The notes: generated by a model from the letters alone, not told the origin. A stretch of 64,000 nt of DNA from Micromonospora nigra (GCF_900091585.1 NZ_FMHT01000003.1:3401501-3465500); one strand, 5' to 3'; positions 32,849 to 44,877 are shown, counted from the first letter of the stretch. Made by a program: numbers and translations.

Positions 32849-33097
32849 TCAGCGGGCGGCCCGGCGGCGACGCCGGTTGGCGTCATGACGCATCATCACG
32901 GCCAGCCCGGGGAAGCCCCACAGAAAACCGGCCAGGCAGGTCCACAGCCAGTTGCGGTGGTCGTTCGTAGCCAGCCAGTCGCGGAAGAACACCAGCAGCA
33001 CCAGTCCGGCGACCGCCCAGGCGGCCATCCCCGCGAGGGCGAACGGCACCATCGGAGGGTCCAGCGGCTCGGGTCGCGACGGCGGTTGCTTCGGCAC
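32849..33097 (-). CDS. DUF2530 family small membrane protein
   Basis: 82-residue DUF2530 protein with two membrane segments (about 17-38 and 51-68) and a basic C-terminus (HDANRRRRRAAR). Starts at GTG 33097 (PKQPPSRPEPLDPP). It sits convergently after DUF3027 (32 bp) and divergent from the purine permease. Function unknown. Confidence 0.85.
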   Translation of the reverse strand: MPKQPPSRPEPLDPPMVPFALAGMAAWAVAGLVLLVFFRDWLATNDHRNWLWTCLAGFLWGFPGLAVMMRHDANRRRRRAAR

Positions 33098-33185
33098 CCG
33101 GCAAGCGTAACGTGACCGAGCTTTTGCGCTGGCCGGTGATCTGCGACGATGCGCGCGACAACGCGAGATCACCTGCGAGGAACCG

Positions 33186-34664
33186 ATGGCAGTAGCGCCG
33201 CCCGACAACGACACACCACCCGATCCCGCCGCACCGCGTAGCGGGTTCGACCGGTACTTCGAGATCACCGCCCGCGGTTCGACGCTGAACCGGGAAGTAC
33301 GCGGTGGCCTGGCGACCTTCTTCACGATGGCGTACATCGTGGTGCTCAACCCGCTCATCCTCGGTGCGGCCGTCGACGGCGACGGGCAGCAACTGCCGAT
33401 TCCCGCCCTCGCCGCGGCCACCGCCCTGGTCGCCGGGCTGATGACCATCCTGATGGGCGCGGTGGGCCGCTTCCCGCTGGCCGTCGCCGCCGGCCTCGGC
33501 GTCAACGCGCTCGTCGCGTACGAGATCGCCCCGGAGATGACCTGGGCGGACGCCATGGGCCTCGTGGTCATCGAGGGCCTGATCATCGCCGTGCTGGTGC
33601 TCACCGGCCTGCGTACGGCGGTGTTCCGGTCGGTGCCGACCCAGCTGAAGACCGCGATCGGCGTGGGCATCGGCCTGTTCCTGACCATCATCGGCCTGGT
33701 CGACGCCGGTTTCGTCCGGCGGGTGCCCGACGCGGCGAACACCACCGTCCCGGTGGGCCTGGGCATCGGCGGCAAGCTGGTGAGCTGGCCGATGCTCGTG
33801 TTCGTGGTGGGTCTGCTGGTGACCCTGGTGCTGGTGGTCCGCAAGGTCAGGGGTGCGATCCTGATCGGCATCCTCGCCTCGACGGTGCTGGCGATGATCG
33901 TCGAGGCGGCGGGCAACATCGGCCCGTCGTTCGTCAACGGTCAGCCCAACCCGAAGGGCTGGTCGCTGAACGTGCCGCAGATCCCCACCTCCTGGTTGGA
34001 GTGGCCGGACCTGTCGCTGCTCGGCGAGTTCAACGTGTTGGACTCGTGGGGCCGGGCCGGCTGGCTGGTCGTGCTGATGTTCGTCTTCACGCTGCTCATC
34101 ACCGACTTCTTCGACACGATGGGCACGATGGTCGCCGTCGGGCAGGAGGGCGGCATGCTCGACGAACGGGGCACCCCGCCGCGCACGAAGGAGATCCTGC
34201 TCGTCGACTCGATCGCCGCGGCCAGCGGCGGTGCGGCGAGCGTGTCCAGCAACACCTCGTACATCGAGAGCGCCGCCGGTGTCGCGGAGGGCGCCCGCAC
34301 CGGCGTGGCCAACCTGGTCACCGGCGCGCTGTTCCTGCTGGCGATGTTCCTGGCCCCGCTGGTGGAGGTCGTGCCGTTCGAGGCCGCCTCCGTCGCACTG
34401 GTGGTGGTGGGTTTCCTGATGATGACGGCGGTGCGGACCATCGACTGGTCCGACTACGAGATCGCCATCCCGGCGTTCCTCACCATCGTGCTCATGCCGT
34501 TCACGTACTCGATCTCCAACGGCATCGGCGCGGGCCTGATCGCGTACGTGGTGGTGAAGCTCGCCAAGGGCAAGGCCCGCGATATCCACCCGCTGCTGTA
34601 CGGGGTGGCGGCGTTGTTCGTGCTGTACTTCCTGCGGGGGCCGATCGAGTCCGTGCTGCTCTGA
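33186..34664 (+). CDS. NCS2-family purine permease (AzgA type)
   Basis: 492-residue inner-membrane proton symporter of the AzgA (adenine/guanine/hypoxanthine) branch of NCS2. The family core motifs are present: TAYIVVLNP-type segment FTMAYIVVLNP, DFFDTMGTMVAVGQ and SSNTSYIESAAGVAEGARTG, which build the substrate site. About 12-14 membrane segments. ATG 33186 is preceded by GCGAGGA. Likely purine uptake for salvage; the exact base cannot be read. Confidence 0.92.
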   Translation: MAVAPPDNDTPPDPAAPRSGFDRYFEITARGSTLNREVRGGLATFFTMAYIVVLNPLILGAAVDGDGQQLPIPALAAATALVAGLMTILMGAVGRFPLAVAAGLGVNALVAYEIAPEMTWADAMGLVVIEGLIIAVLVLTGLRTAVFRSVPTQLKTAIGVGIGLFLTIIGLVDAGFVRRVPDAANTTVPVGLGIGGKLVSWPMLVFVVGLLVTLVLVVRKVRGAILIGILASTVLAMIVEAAGNIGPSFVNGQPNPKGWSLNVPQIPTSWLEWPDLSLLGEFNVLDSWGRAGWLVVLMFVFTLLITDFFDTMGTMVAVGQEGGMLDERGTPPRTKEILLVDSIAAASGGAASVSSNTSYIESAAGVAEGARTGVANLVTGALFLLAMFLAPLVEVVPFEAASVALVVVGFLMMTAVRTIDWSDYEIAIPAFLTIVLMPFTYSISNGIGAGLIAYVVVKLAKGKARDIHPLLYGVAALFVLYFLRGPIESVLL

Positions 34665-34670
34665 CACCCG

Positions 34671-34712
34671 GGCTCCGGGCCGGGGCGTCCCACGGGACAC
34701 CGGCCCGGAGCC
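34671..34712 (+). terminator. 13-bp hairpin after the purine permease
   Basis: ggctccgggccgg (34671-34683) pairs exactly with 34700-34712, and an inner gtccc/gggac stem extends it. It lies 7 bp past the permease stop. Confidence 0.75.
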
Positions 34713-34765
34713 GCACTCAGGTCGCCGTGAGCATGGTCATATCGCCTGCGGCCCGACCGGCTCAT

Positions 34766-34780
34766 TAGTTAGGCTAACTA
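34766..34780. promoter_or_regulatory. MarR operator overlapping the -10 element
   Basis: tagttaggctaacta is a 6-bp inverted repeat around ggc, ending 2 bp before the MarR start. TAGGCT inside it (34770-34775) is a -10-like hexamer 7 nt from GTG 34783, so binding here would block RNA polymerase. It fits autorepression by the adjacent MarR protein and a leaderless transcript. Confidence 0.7.
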
Positions 34781-34782
34781 TC

Positions 34783-35232
34783 GTGACGGAGCGGACGGTG
34801 ACGGCGAAGAGCGTGCCACCGGCGCAGCTGGCCCCCCAGTTGCGTGATGCGATCACCCGGCTCAACCGGCGGGTCCGCCAGGCCCGGCCGGTCGGCGACC
34901 TGACGGTCACCCAGCTCTCCGCGCTCACCAGCCTCCGGCTGGCGGGCGCGCTGACGCCCCGGGAACTTGCCGACGTCGAACGGGTGCAACCGCCCACGAT
35001 GACCAGGATCGTCGCGAAGCTGGAGGAGCGCGGCCTCGTGCAGCGCACCCCCCACCCGACCGACGGCCGGCAGGTCATCCTCGCGGCGACCGAGGGGGGA
35101 CGGGCCGTGCTCGACCAGTTCGAGCGGGCCCGGGACGAGTGGCTGGCACACCTGCTGGCCGAGCTGAGCGACGCAGACCGCGACATCCTGCGGCAGGCCG
35201 CCGAGGTCCTGCAGCGGCTGTCCCGCGCCTGA
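34783..35232 (+). CDS. MarR-family transcriptional regulator
   Basis: 149-residue MarR protein, dimeric winged-helix repressor. The DNA-binding part is LTVTQLSALTSLRLAGALTPRELADVERVQPPTMTRIVAKLEERGLV in segments (about residues 40-86), followed by the wing TPHPTDGRQVILA. Dimerisation helices flank it (QLRDAITRLNRRVRQ and the C-terminus). GTG 34783 is just after the palindrome. The MFS gene 117 bp downstream on the same strand is the obvious target, so a ligand-inducible efflux pair is likely. The ligand is unknown. Confidence 0.93.
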   Translation: MTERTVTAKSVPPAQLAPQLRDAITRLNRRVRQARPVGDLTVTQLSALTSLRLAGALTPRELADVERVQPPTMTRIVAKLEERGLVQRTPHPTDGRQVILAATEGGRAVLDQFERARDEWLAHLLAELSDADRDILRQAAEVLQRLSRA

Positions 35233-35348
35233 CGCCGGGACACCCCGACGGGGTCTCCCGCCCGGAGGTCGCACACCACGTGTGCCCCCGCGCCGCGCCG
35301 TCCGTCGTTGACGACGCGTACGTGAAAGCGCGAGGAGGCGCACCAAGA

Positions 35349-36632
35349 GTGCAGGCGAAGCTGAGCACGATGTTCCAGTCCCTACAGGTCCGCAACTACC
35401 GACTGTTCACCACCGGTCAGCTGATCAAACTGATCGGCGTCTGGATGATGTTCATCGCCCAGGACTGGCTCGTCCTCGAACTCTCCGACGACTCGGCCAC
35501 CGCACTCGGCATCGTCGTCGCACTCCAGTTCACCCCGGTGCTGCTGCTCACGCTGATCTCGGGCCGGCTCGCCGACCGGTACGACAAGCGGATGCTGCTC
35601 CTCGCCGCCAACGCGTTCTGGACGGTGCTGGCCCTGGCCATGGCCGCGCTGGTGCTCACCGGCCTGGTGCAGCTGTGGCACGTGTTCGTCTTCGCCGCCC
35701 TGCTGGGCGTGGCCAACGCGGTGGAGACCCCGGTCCGGCAGGCGTTCGTCTCCGAACTGGTCGGCACCCGGCTGCTGCCGAACGCGCTCTCGCTCAACGC
35801 GGCCACCTTCAATTCCGCCCGCATCGTCGGGCCCGCCGTCGCCGGGCTGGCCATCGCCGCCTTCGACGTGGGTCCGGTGTTCCTGGTGACCGCCCTCAGC
35901 TCGATCGCGCCCCTGGTCAACGTGGTGCGGATGCGCCCCGCCGAGCTGTACCGGGAGGCGCTGCTGCCGCGCGAGGAGCGGGCCCGCGCCACGGTCATGG
36001 ACGGACTGCGCTACGTCGGCCGCCGACCGGACCTGCTGCTGCCGATGGCCGTGATGTCGGTCGTCGGTATGACCCTGTTCAACTTCCAGCTCACCCTGGC
36101 CGCACTGGCCAAGACGGTCTTCCACACGGGCGCGGCCTCGTTCGGCCTGTTCAGCACGACGCTGGCCGTGGGCGCGCTGGTCGGCGCGCTGGCCGGAACG
36201 GGTCGGCGTAGCCGTCCCTCGGTGTGGCTGGTGCTCGGCGCGGCCGTCGGGTGCGGCATCTTCGGCACCCTGGTCGGGCTCGCCCCCGCGTACTGGATGG
36301 TGGTCGCCCTGCTGCCGCCCACCGGCTTCTTCATGGTCTTCTTCGCCCAGGCCGCCAACCAGCGGGTGCAACTCGGCACCGACGCCGCGTTCCGGGGACG
36401 GGTGATGGCGCTGTGGGTGCTGGTGTTCCTCGGCACCAACCCGGTCGGTGCCCCGCTGATCGGCTGGGTGGCGGAGACCTTCGGCGCCGGTGCCAGCATC
36501 TGGATCGGCGGGTTGATGTCTCTGACCACGGCCCTGCTGGCGCTGACCTGGCAGCTACGCCGCACCGGGGCGCGGCTGCGGTTCCGGGTGCTGCCGATGC
36601 CCCGCTTCTACGTGACTCCCGCCGACTGCTGA
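35349..36632 (+). CDS. MFS efflux transporter downstream of marR
   Basis: 427-residue MFS transporter with about 12 membrane segments and the inter-helix motif SGRLADRYDKR typical of drug exporters. It begins at GTG 35349 (QAKLSTMFQSLQVRNYRLF), 10 nt after GAGGAGG; ATG 35370 is a weaker alternative. Context with the MarR gene indicates export of a toxic compound under that repressor. Substrate unknown. Confidence 0.87.
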   Translation: MQAKLSTMFQSLQVRNYRLFTTGQLIKLIGVWMMFIAQDWLVLELSDDSATALGIVVALQFTPVLLLTLISGRLADRYDKRMLLLAANAFWTVLALAMAALVLTGLVQLWHVFVFAALLGVANAVETPVRQAFVSELVGTRLLPNALSLNAATFNSARIVGPAVAGLAIAAFDVGPVFLVTALSSIAPLVNVVRMRPAELYREALLPREERARATVMDGLRYVGRRPDLLLPMAVMSVVGMTLFNFQLTLAALAKTVFHTGAASFGLFSTTLAVGALVGALAGTGRRSRPSVWLVLGAAVGCGIFGTLVGLAPAYWMVVALLPPTGFFMVFFAQAANQRVQLGTDAAFRGRVMALWVLVFLGTNPVGAPLIGWVAETFGAGASIWIGGLMSLTTALLALTWQLRRTGARLRFRVLPMPRFYVTPADC

Positions 36633-36810
36633 ACCCGCTCCGGTCCGCCGGGCGGGTTCCCGTCCGGTGACCGCCACGGCTGTCCGCCGGCGACGGCCAC
36701 GGGATCTCTTCCGGCGGTCGCCACGGCGCCCGTCCGCCGGCGGCGGGCCTGTTTCTTCCGGGTGGCGAACGGATGCCGGGAAACGGGTAACGTGACGCTG
36801 CGGAACGGCT

Positions 36811-36816
36811 TAGCGT
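36811..36816 (+). promoter_or_regulatory. -10-like TAGCGT, leaderless spacing
   Basis: TAGCGT lies 6 nt before GTG 36823, again without a ribosome site. Supports GTG 36823 as the start and a leaderless transcript. Confidence 0.5.
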
Positions 36817-36822
36817 CCATGT

Positions 36823-37332
36823 GTGGAGGTGGGACGGGTGCTCCTGCTGGCCCTGGCGCTGCTGGCCGTGGTCAGCCTGCTGGTGCTGCTCGTCGTGGCC
36901 TGCGGCGGCGACGAACTGGTCGGGCGGCTGACCCGCCGGTACGCGGCGTGGCGGGACCGGCGGCGTGAGGGCCGGCTGATCGCACGGCTGGACCGGGCGG
37001 TGGAGGCGGACGTCTCCGGCCGCGACGTGCACCCCGAAGACCTCGACCGGGCGCAGCGCCGCCCGCTGGAGGAGATCGCCGCCGACCTGCGCCGGCTGGG
37101 ACGGCAGCGGATCGCCGCCGGGGGCCGGGCGGCCGTGTGGCACACCACGGTCGTCGAGGCGTACGACGAGCGGCTGCGCCTGGCCTGCCGGGCGTTGGGC
37201 CTCACCGAGCACCTCGGCGAGTTGGCCGGCGTCGACCTGCAGATCGAACGGATCCGCGTCGAGGGGATCCTGCACGCCGCCGGCCTGGTCCTGCCGGCAG
37301 CCCAGACCGGGCAGTGGCAGCGGCACCGCTGA
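36823..37332 (+). CDS. Single-pass membrane protein of unknown function
   Basis: 169-residue protein with one N-terminal hydrophobic segment (about 5-26, LLLALALLAVVSLLVLLVV) ending in ACGGDEL. The rest is charged and helical (RRYAAWRDRRREGRLIARLD, EEIAADLRRLGRQRIA), facing the cytoplasm or outside. It is not obviously a lipoprotein. It abuts thpR (1 bp), so the two are probably one transcript. Function unknown. Confidence 0.72.
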   Translation: MEVGRVLLLALALLAVVSLLVLLVVACGGDELVGRLTRRYAAWRDRRREGRLIARLDRAVEADVSGRDVHPEDLDRAQRRPLEEIAADLRRLGRQRIAAGGRAAVWHTTVVEAYDERLRLACRALGLTEHLGELAGVDLQIERIRVEGILHAAGLVLPAAQTGQWQRHR

Positions 37333-37333
37333 G

Positions 37334-37912
37334 GTGCGGCTCTTCGTGGCGGTCCAGCCACCGCCGGAGGCCGTCGCCCACCTGACCGCCCGGGTCGCCG
37401 GCCTGCGCCTCGCCGCGGCAGCCGCAGCCGGCACGAACGTCCGCCTCGCCGACCCGGCGAACGCGCACGTCACGCTCGCCTTTCTCGGCGAGGTGTCCGA
37501 CGACCGCCTGGGCGAGGTGCACACCGGCCTGCGACTGGCCGCCCAGGGTTCCCACGCCGGACGCCACACCCCCTCCCACCTGCGGTTGGCGGGTGGTGGC
37601 CGGTTCGGCCGGGGGCGCTGCACGGTGCTCTGGGTGGGGCTGGACGGCGACGTCGAGGGGTTACGGGTGCTGGCCCGGTCGATCCGGTCCCGGCTGCGGC
37701 ACGCGCGGCTGCCCCACGACGAGAAGCCCTTCCACCCGCATCTGACGGTGGCCCGCCCCGGCGACCGACTGCCCCCGGCCGACGTCGAGGCCGACCTCGC
37801 CGCCCTCGACGACTACCGGGGGCCGCAGTGGCCGGCCAGCGAGTTGGTGCTCATCCACAGCCAGCCCGGACCCCGGCCCACGTACGACCGGCTGGCCACC
37901 TGGCCCCTCTGA
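37334..37912 (+). CDS. thpR: RNA 2',3'-cyclic phosphodiesterase
   Basis: 192-residue 2H-phosphoesterase. Both catalytic HxT motifs are present: H45/T47 (NAHVTLAF) and H136/T138 (FHPHLTVAR). Enzymes of this family open 2',3'-cyclic phosphates on RNA and can ligate tRNA halves in vitro. Codon 110 is TTA (37661-37663), the rare leucine codon of high-GC actinobacteria. Other genes here avoid it, so thpR translation may depend on a bldA-like tRNA. Start GTG 37334, 1 bp after the upstream stop. Confidence 0.9.
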   Translation: MRLFVAVQPPPEAVAHLTARVAGLRLAAAAAAGTNVRLADPANAHVTLAFLGEVSDDRLGEVHTGLRLAAQGSHAGRHTPSHLRLAGGGRFGRGRCTVLWVGLDGDVEGLRVLARSIRSRLRHARLPHDEKPFHPHLTVARPGDRLPPADVEADLAALDDYRGPQWPASELVLIHSQPGPRPTYDRLATWPL

Positions 37913-37955
37913 CCATCCGCCCTGTGAACGGACGAACGTGTGGTGGCGCGTGGAA

Positions 37956-39044
37956 TCAGGAGGACTCGCGGGCGGCGGGGGCGCTGCCGAAGAGCACATC
38001 GTCCCAGCTCGGAAGCCGCTTGCGGGGCTTACCGCCCGGCTCGGTCGACTCGCCCGTCGCCCCGGCCGCCGGGGCACCCGTGCGCCGTGGGCGCAGGACC
38101 GCCAGCGACGGCACGGCCGGGACCTCCTTCGGCGTGTCCGCGTCGTCGTCGAAGGCCGAGCCCTGGCCGCCGCCGAGCAGGGCCGCGGCCCCGCCCCCCA
38201 CGGCCCGCTGCCGGGGCGCGTCCTGGTTGCCGGCCATCGCGGCCGGGGACCGCGGGTCGAGGCCCCGCCCCGAGGTGGAACCGAGGGGCCGGTCGAGCGA
38301 CGCGAGCAGGGCGTCCCGCCCGGCCCGGATCGGGTCCCGACCCGGGCGGGTCGACTCGGTGGGCGTGGGCAGACCGTGCCCACCACCCCGGCTCGGCTCA
38401 CCCCGGGACGGGCCGGGCAGCGCGTGGCCGCCCCGCTCCGGTGCGGGTTCCTGGCCGAGGATGGGCGTGGGCCGCTCGGCGCACAGGTACTGCGCCATGT
38501 CGTCGTGCGGGGTCACCGCCTGCCGGGTCTTGTCGAGATCCCAGACCGCCTGCGCGGTGGCCTTGCCGGACGGCCAGGTGGCCACGATCCGCCAGGTGCC
38601 GTCGTCGCGGCGCCACGCGTCCCAGGAGATCTTCTCGGTGTCGATGCCGTGTTGGGCGAGACGACCGTTGACCACCTCGGCGAGCGGGGTCGGCTTCTCG
38701 GCACCCTTGAGCCGGGTGCGCCGGGCGTGCTGGGCGAGCATGGCCCGTTCCTGGAGCACCGGGCCGGCATACCGCAGCACCCGGTCGACCGGGACACCCG
38801 CGATGCGGGCCACGTCCTCAGCGGACTCACCGGAGCGGATCCGGGCCTGGATGTCCCGAGGGGACAGCGACGGGATCGGGTCGGAGGCGGTGGGCGCCAC
38901 CACGAGCGCCGGCGCGCCCGGTTCGGCGTGCAGGGCTCCGGTGATGCGTTCGTCGATGGGCAGGGCGAGCAGGCGCCCCACCTCGTCGGCGAGCACCAGG
39001 GCCTGGCCGTCCTCGGAGAGGGCGACGAAGCGTACTGGGCGCAT
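37956..39044 (-). CDS. sepH: Septation protein SepH
   Basis: 362-residue SepH (formerly DUF3071), which in Streptomyces and mycobacteria binds FtsZ and promotes its assembly at division sites. The N-terminus MRPVRFVALSEDGQALVLAD and the helix-turn-helix-like part SPRDIQARIRSGESAEDVAR (about 84-103) are typical. The middle holds the conserved WDAWRRDDGTWRIVATW segment. The C-terminal third is Gly/Pro/Ser-rich, probably disordered, ending KRLPSWDDVLFG, a conserved-looking tail. ATG 39044 follows GGAGG. Confidence 0.93.
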   Translation of the reverse strand: MRPVRFVALSEDGQALVLADEVGRLLALPIDERITGALHAEPGAPALVVAPTASDPIPSLSPRDIQARIRSGESAEDVARIAGVPVDRVLRYAGPVLQERAMLAQHARRTRLKGAEKPTPLAEVVNGRLAQHGIDTEKISWDAWRRDDGTWRIVATWPSGKATAQAVWDLDKTRQAVTPHDDMAQYLCAERPTPILGQEPAPERGGHALPGPSRGEPSRGGGHGLPTPTESTRPGRDPIRAGRDALLASLDRPLGSTSGRGLDPRSPAAMAGNQDAPRQRAVGGGAAALLGGGQGSAFDDDADTPKEVPAVPSLAVLRPRRTGAPAAGATGESTEPGGKPRKRLPSWDDVLFGSAPAARESS

Positions 39045-39179
39045 CGCGTTGCCTCCGTCCCGCTTCGCTGGCCGTACGCCACGAGCCGGCCACCCGGGCG
39101 TCTCGCCCCACCGTACGCCCATCTACCCGCAGGTGGGGGATGCGACACCCCGCAAGTTGCGGGTGACCTGCGACGATGA

Positions 39180-39224
39180 TCACGGTCGGTGGTCACCACG
39201 CGGGGCGGTGACCACCGACCGTGA
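39180..39224 (-). terminator. 18-bp perfect hairpin after serC
   Basis: tcacggtcggtggtcacc (39180-39197) pairs exactly with 39207-39224 around a 9-nt loop. It starts 6 bp past the serC stop and is the strongest hairpin in this part. Confidence 0.8.
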
Positions 39225-39230
39225 CGACGG

Positions 39231-41789
<2,559 letters not shown>

Positions 41790-41975
41790 TTAGGCGACCC
41801 TCAGGGATGTGTTCGTGACATCTTGCCTGCTGACCAGCGGCTGCGCGACCCGCTCCGGATGTGCCGCTCGTGACATCCCCGCCCGCGCGGCCCGCCGATC
41901 CCTCGGCGACACTGGGCTGGACGGGCTGGTCAGCGTCACGGGGCCGGGACCGCCCCGACGGGCAGGGGAGGGAAA

Positions 41976-42635
41976 GTGACGGGTGACACACCGCCACCGG
42001 CGGCGATGCGACACGAGTACACCGCCGACACCGGACTCACCGAGGCGGGCCTGGCCGGCGACTGGCACACCCAGTTCGCCCGCTGGTTCGCCGACGCGGT
42101 CGCGGCCGGGTTGCCGGAACCCAACGCGATGGTCTTCGGCACGGCCGACGCCGCGGGGCGGCCCAGCGGCCGCACGGTGCTGCTCAAGGGGTATGACCCG
42201 GAGGGCTTCGTCCTGTTCACCAACCACGGTTCCCGCAAGGGCGCCGAGGTGGCCGCCAACCCGTACGCCAGCCTGGTGTTCCCCTGGTTTCCCATGCAGC
42301 GGCAGGTGGTCGTCGCCGGCCGGGTCGAGCGGATCGACCGGGCCGCGACGGAGGCGTACTTCGCCGACCGGCCGCGCGGCTCCCAACTGGGCGCCTGGGC
42401 CAGCGACCAGTCCCGGGTGATCCCGCACCGGGCGGCCCTCGACGAGGCGTACCGGGCGGCGGCGGAGCGGTTCGCCGGGGTGGAACAGGTCCCCGCCCCG
42501 CCGCACTGGGGCGGGCTGCGGGTGCGACCCGAGTCGGTGGAGTTCTGGCAGGGCCGGGCCAGCCGGCTGCACGACCGGCTGCGGTTCCGGCGTACCGGGG
42601 ACGGCGGCTGGGTGGTGGAGCGGCTCGCCCCGTGA
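41976..42635 (+). CDS. pdxH: Pyridoxamine 5'-phosphate oxidase
   Basis: 219-residue FMN enzyme oxidising pyridoxamine/pyridoxine phosphate to PLP. The N-terminal segment [20 protein letters not shown] is family-typical, then [20 protein letters not shown] (FMN-binding). The C-terminal [24 protein letters not shown] carries the conserved substrate and FMN residues. GTG 41976 follows GGGGAGGG. It shares a 4-bp overlap with the next MFS gene. PLP feeds SerC among others. Confidence 0.94.
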   Translation: MTGDTPPPAAMRHEYTADTGLTEAGLAGDWHTQFARWFADAVAAGLPEPNAMVFGTADAAGRPSGRTVLLKGYDPEGFVLFTNHGSRKGAEVAANPYASLVFPWFPMQRQVVVAGRVERIDRAATEAYFADRPRGSQLGAWASDQSRVIPHRAALDEAYRAAAERFAGVEQVPAPPHWGGLRVRPESVEFWQGRASRLHDRLRFRRTGDGGWVVERLAP

Positions 42636-43930
42636 GCACGGAGGGGACGGCCCGGGGGCGCGAGCGGCGCCGCTGGGCGATCGACCTGCGCCCGCTGCGG
42701 GTGCCCGCGTACCGTCGGCTGTGGGTCGGCAACAGCATCGCCATGTTCGGCTTCCAGTTCACGGCGGTCGCCGTACCTGTCGAGATCTTCACGCTGACCG
42801 GGGACTCGTTCTGGGTGGGTCTGCTCGGGGTGGCGGCTTTCGTACCCCTGCTGGTGTTCGGGTTGTGGGGCGGCGCGATCGCCGACGCCCGGGACCGCCG
42901 GCTGGTGCTGCTCGCCGGTTCGGTGCTGCTCTGGGTCTCCGTGCTCGGGCTGCTGGTCCAGGCGCTGCTGGGGGTCGGTAGCCCGCTGTTGCTGCTGGGG
43001 CTGGTGGCCCTCAGTGCGGTGTCGTTCGCGGTCGCCGGCCCGGCCCGCAGCGCGCTCGTGCCCCGGCTCGTCCCCGCCGAGCTGATCCCGGCGGCCACCA
43101 CGCTGAACTTCACCACGGCGATGGCCACGGCGGTGCTCGGGCCGCTGGCCGCCGGCCTGATCCTCGCCGTCTGGCGCGTGGACGTCGCGCTGCCGGTCGC
43201 CTACGGCGTGGACGCGTTGCTGCTCACCGCCCTGGTCGGGGCGGCGCTGCGGCTGCCCGCCATGCCGCCGGAGCCGGACCCGGACGGGCACGCGCCCCGG
43301 GCGGCGGGCCTGCGCAGCATCGTCGACGGGATGCGCTACCTGGCCGGAGCGCCGGTGCTGCTGCTGTCGTTCGGCGTCGACCTGATCGCCATGGTCTTCG
43401 CCTTTCCCCGCGCGCTGTTCCCCGAGGTGGCCACCGAGCGGTTCGGCGGCGGCGCGGCGGTGGGCTGGCTCTACAGCTCGATCGCGCTCGGTTCCCTGCT
43501 CGCCGGGCTCGTGTCCGGCTGGATCGGCCGGGTGCGCCGGCAGGGGCTGGCCCTGGTGGCGGCCGTCGTCGGATGGGGCCTCACGGTGGCGCTGGCCGGG
43601 TTGGCCCGGCAGCTCTGGCTGGTCGTCGCGCTGCTGGTCCTGGCCGGAGCCGCCGACCTGGTCAGCTCGGTGGTGCGACAGTCCATCCTGCTGATCCACG
43701 CGCCGGACCGGATGCGCGGCCGGCTCCAGGGGGTGAACACGGTGGTGGTGGCGGGCGGGCCGCGGCTGGGCGACCTGCGGGCCGGCACCATGGCGGCCGG
43801 CTTCGGCAGCGGCGTGGCGTGGGTGGGCGGCGGCCTGGCGGCGGCCGTGCTGGCGGTGCTACTCGCGGTGACCTTCCCGGCCCTGCTGCGTCACCGGGCC
43901 GCGACCGGGTCGAGCGCCGACCGGGGTTGA
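42632..43930 (+). CDS. MFS transporter coupled to pdxH
   Basis: 432-residue MFS_3-type exporter with about 12 membrane segments and the loop [14 protein letters not shown] 42632 overlaps the pdxH stop (GTGA), so translation is coupled. It has the same family look as the exporter at 2658-3959 (both start ...RPLR/SPLRxxxYR and share [13 protein letters not shown] motif), so the two may be paralogs. Substrate unknown; a pyridoxal-related role would be speculation. Confidence 0.85.
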   Translation: MSTEGTARGRERRRWAIDLRPLRVPAYRRLWVGNSIAMFGFQFTAVAVPVEIFTLTGDSFWVGLLGVAAFVPLLVFGLWGGAIADARDRRLVLLAGSVLLWVSVLGLLVQALLGVGSPLLLLGLVALSAVSFAVAGPARSALVPRLVPAELIPAATTLNFTTAMATAVLGPLAAGLILAVWRVDVALPVAYGVDALLLTALVGAALRLPAMPPEPDPDGHAPRAAGLRSIVDGMRYLAGAPVLLLSFGVDLIAMVFAFPRALFPEVATERFGGGAAVGWLYSSIALGSLLAGLVSGWIGRVRRQGLALVAAVVGWGLTVALAGLARQLWLVVALLVLAGAADLVSSVVRQSILLIHAPDRMRGRLQGVNTVVVAGGPRLGDLRAGTMAAGFGSGVAWVGGGLAAAVLAVLLAVTFPALLRHRAATGSSADRG

Positions 43931-43935
43931 GCGGT

Positions 43936-43941
43936 TAAGGT
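43936..43941 (+). promoter_or_regulatory. -10-like TAAGGT, leaderless spacing
   Basis: TAAGGT lies 6 nt before ATG 43948, with no ribosome site between. The same element and spacing recurs before the acyl-CoA dehydrogenase gene. Confidence 0.5.
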
Positions 43942-43947
43942 CCCGGC

Positions 43948-44877
43948 ATGGAAACCCCTTACCAGCAACCGCCGTCCGGGGCACAGTGGACGATCGCCGC
44001 CGGCGGCCACGAGGCTGTCATCGTCGAGGTCGGCGGCGGGGTCCGCACGTACCGGCAGGACGGGGTGGACCATCTCGACGGGTACGACGCCGACGAGATC
44101 TGCCCCGGGGGGGCCGGGCAGGTGCTCGCTCCCTGGCCGAACCGGATCCGCGACGGCCAGTACCGATTCGGCGGCCGGTCGTTGCAGCTCACGCTGACCG
44201 AACCGGCCCGGCACAACGCGATCCACGGCCTGGTCACCTGGGTGCCGTGGCGGCTGGAGGACCAGCGGCCCGACGCGGTGACGGTCGGGTACGACCTGCC
44301 GCCGCAGCCCGGCTACCCGTGGCCGCTGCGGCTGCGGACCCGGTGGAGCGTGGGCGCGGACGGGCTGCGGGCCGAACACGAGGTGACCAACCTCGGCGGC
44401 GAGGAGGCGCCGTTCGGCTTCTCCGTGCACCCGTACCTGCGGCTGCCGGGGGTCGCCGTGGACGACATGTCGCTGCGGGTGCCTGGGCGTACCCGGCTGC
44501 TGGTGGACAGCCGGCTGCTGCCGGTGGGCGCGGCGAAGGTGGCCGGCACCGAGTTCGACTACACCGAGGGCCGCCGGATCGGCGACGCGGTGCTCGACCA
44601 CAGCTTCGGGCAGGTGGACCGGGAGGCCGACGGGACGTCGGTGGTGACCCTCGCCGGGCCGGACGGCGGGTCGGGGGTGCGGATCTGGGCGGACGGGGAG
44701 TTCGGCTGGTGGCAGGTCTTCACCGGTGACACCCTGTCGGGGGAGCGGCACCGCCGCTCGGTGGCGGTGGAGCCGATGACCTGCCCACCGGACGCCTTCC
44801 GCTCGGGTCGGGACCGGATCACGTTGGCGCCGGGCCAGGTCTGGCGCGGTGTCTGGGGCGTCCGACCCGGGCTCTGA
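43948..44877 (+). CDS. Aldose 1-epimerase family protein
   Basis: 309-residue galactose-mutarotase-fold protein. It has ARHNAIHGLV (catalytic-type His-rich loop), FGFSVHPYLRLPG (second His) and VAVEPMTCPPDAF near the C-terminus (Glu for catalysis), as in GalM/YeaD-like epimerases. It interconverts alpha and beta anomers of aldoses or hexose-6-phosphates in the cytoplasm. The promoter is immediately upstream. No sugar pathway gene is adjacent, so the substrate is unknown. Confidence 0.88.
   Translation: METPYQQPPSGAQWTIAAGGHEAVIVEVGGGVRTYRQDGVDHLDGYDADEICPGGAGQVLAPWPNRIRDGQYRFGGRSLQLTLTEPARHNAIHGLVTWVPWRLEDQRPDAVTVGYDLPPQPGYPWPLRLRTRWSVGADGLRAEHEVTNLGGEEAPFGFSVHPYLRLPGVAVDDMSLRVPGRTRLLVDSRLLPVGAAKVAGTEFDYTEGRRIGDAVLDHSFGQVDREADGTSVVTLAGPDGGSGVRIWADGEFGWWQVFTGDTLSGERHRRSVAVEPMTCPPDAFRSGRDRITLAPGQVWRGVWGVRPGL

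Noticed and set aside
36728..36748. Terminator after the MarR-linked MFS gene
   Set aside because: The gcccg/cgggc and ccgcc/ggcgg arms leave no proper loop; too weak to call.
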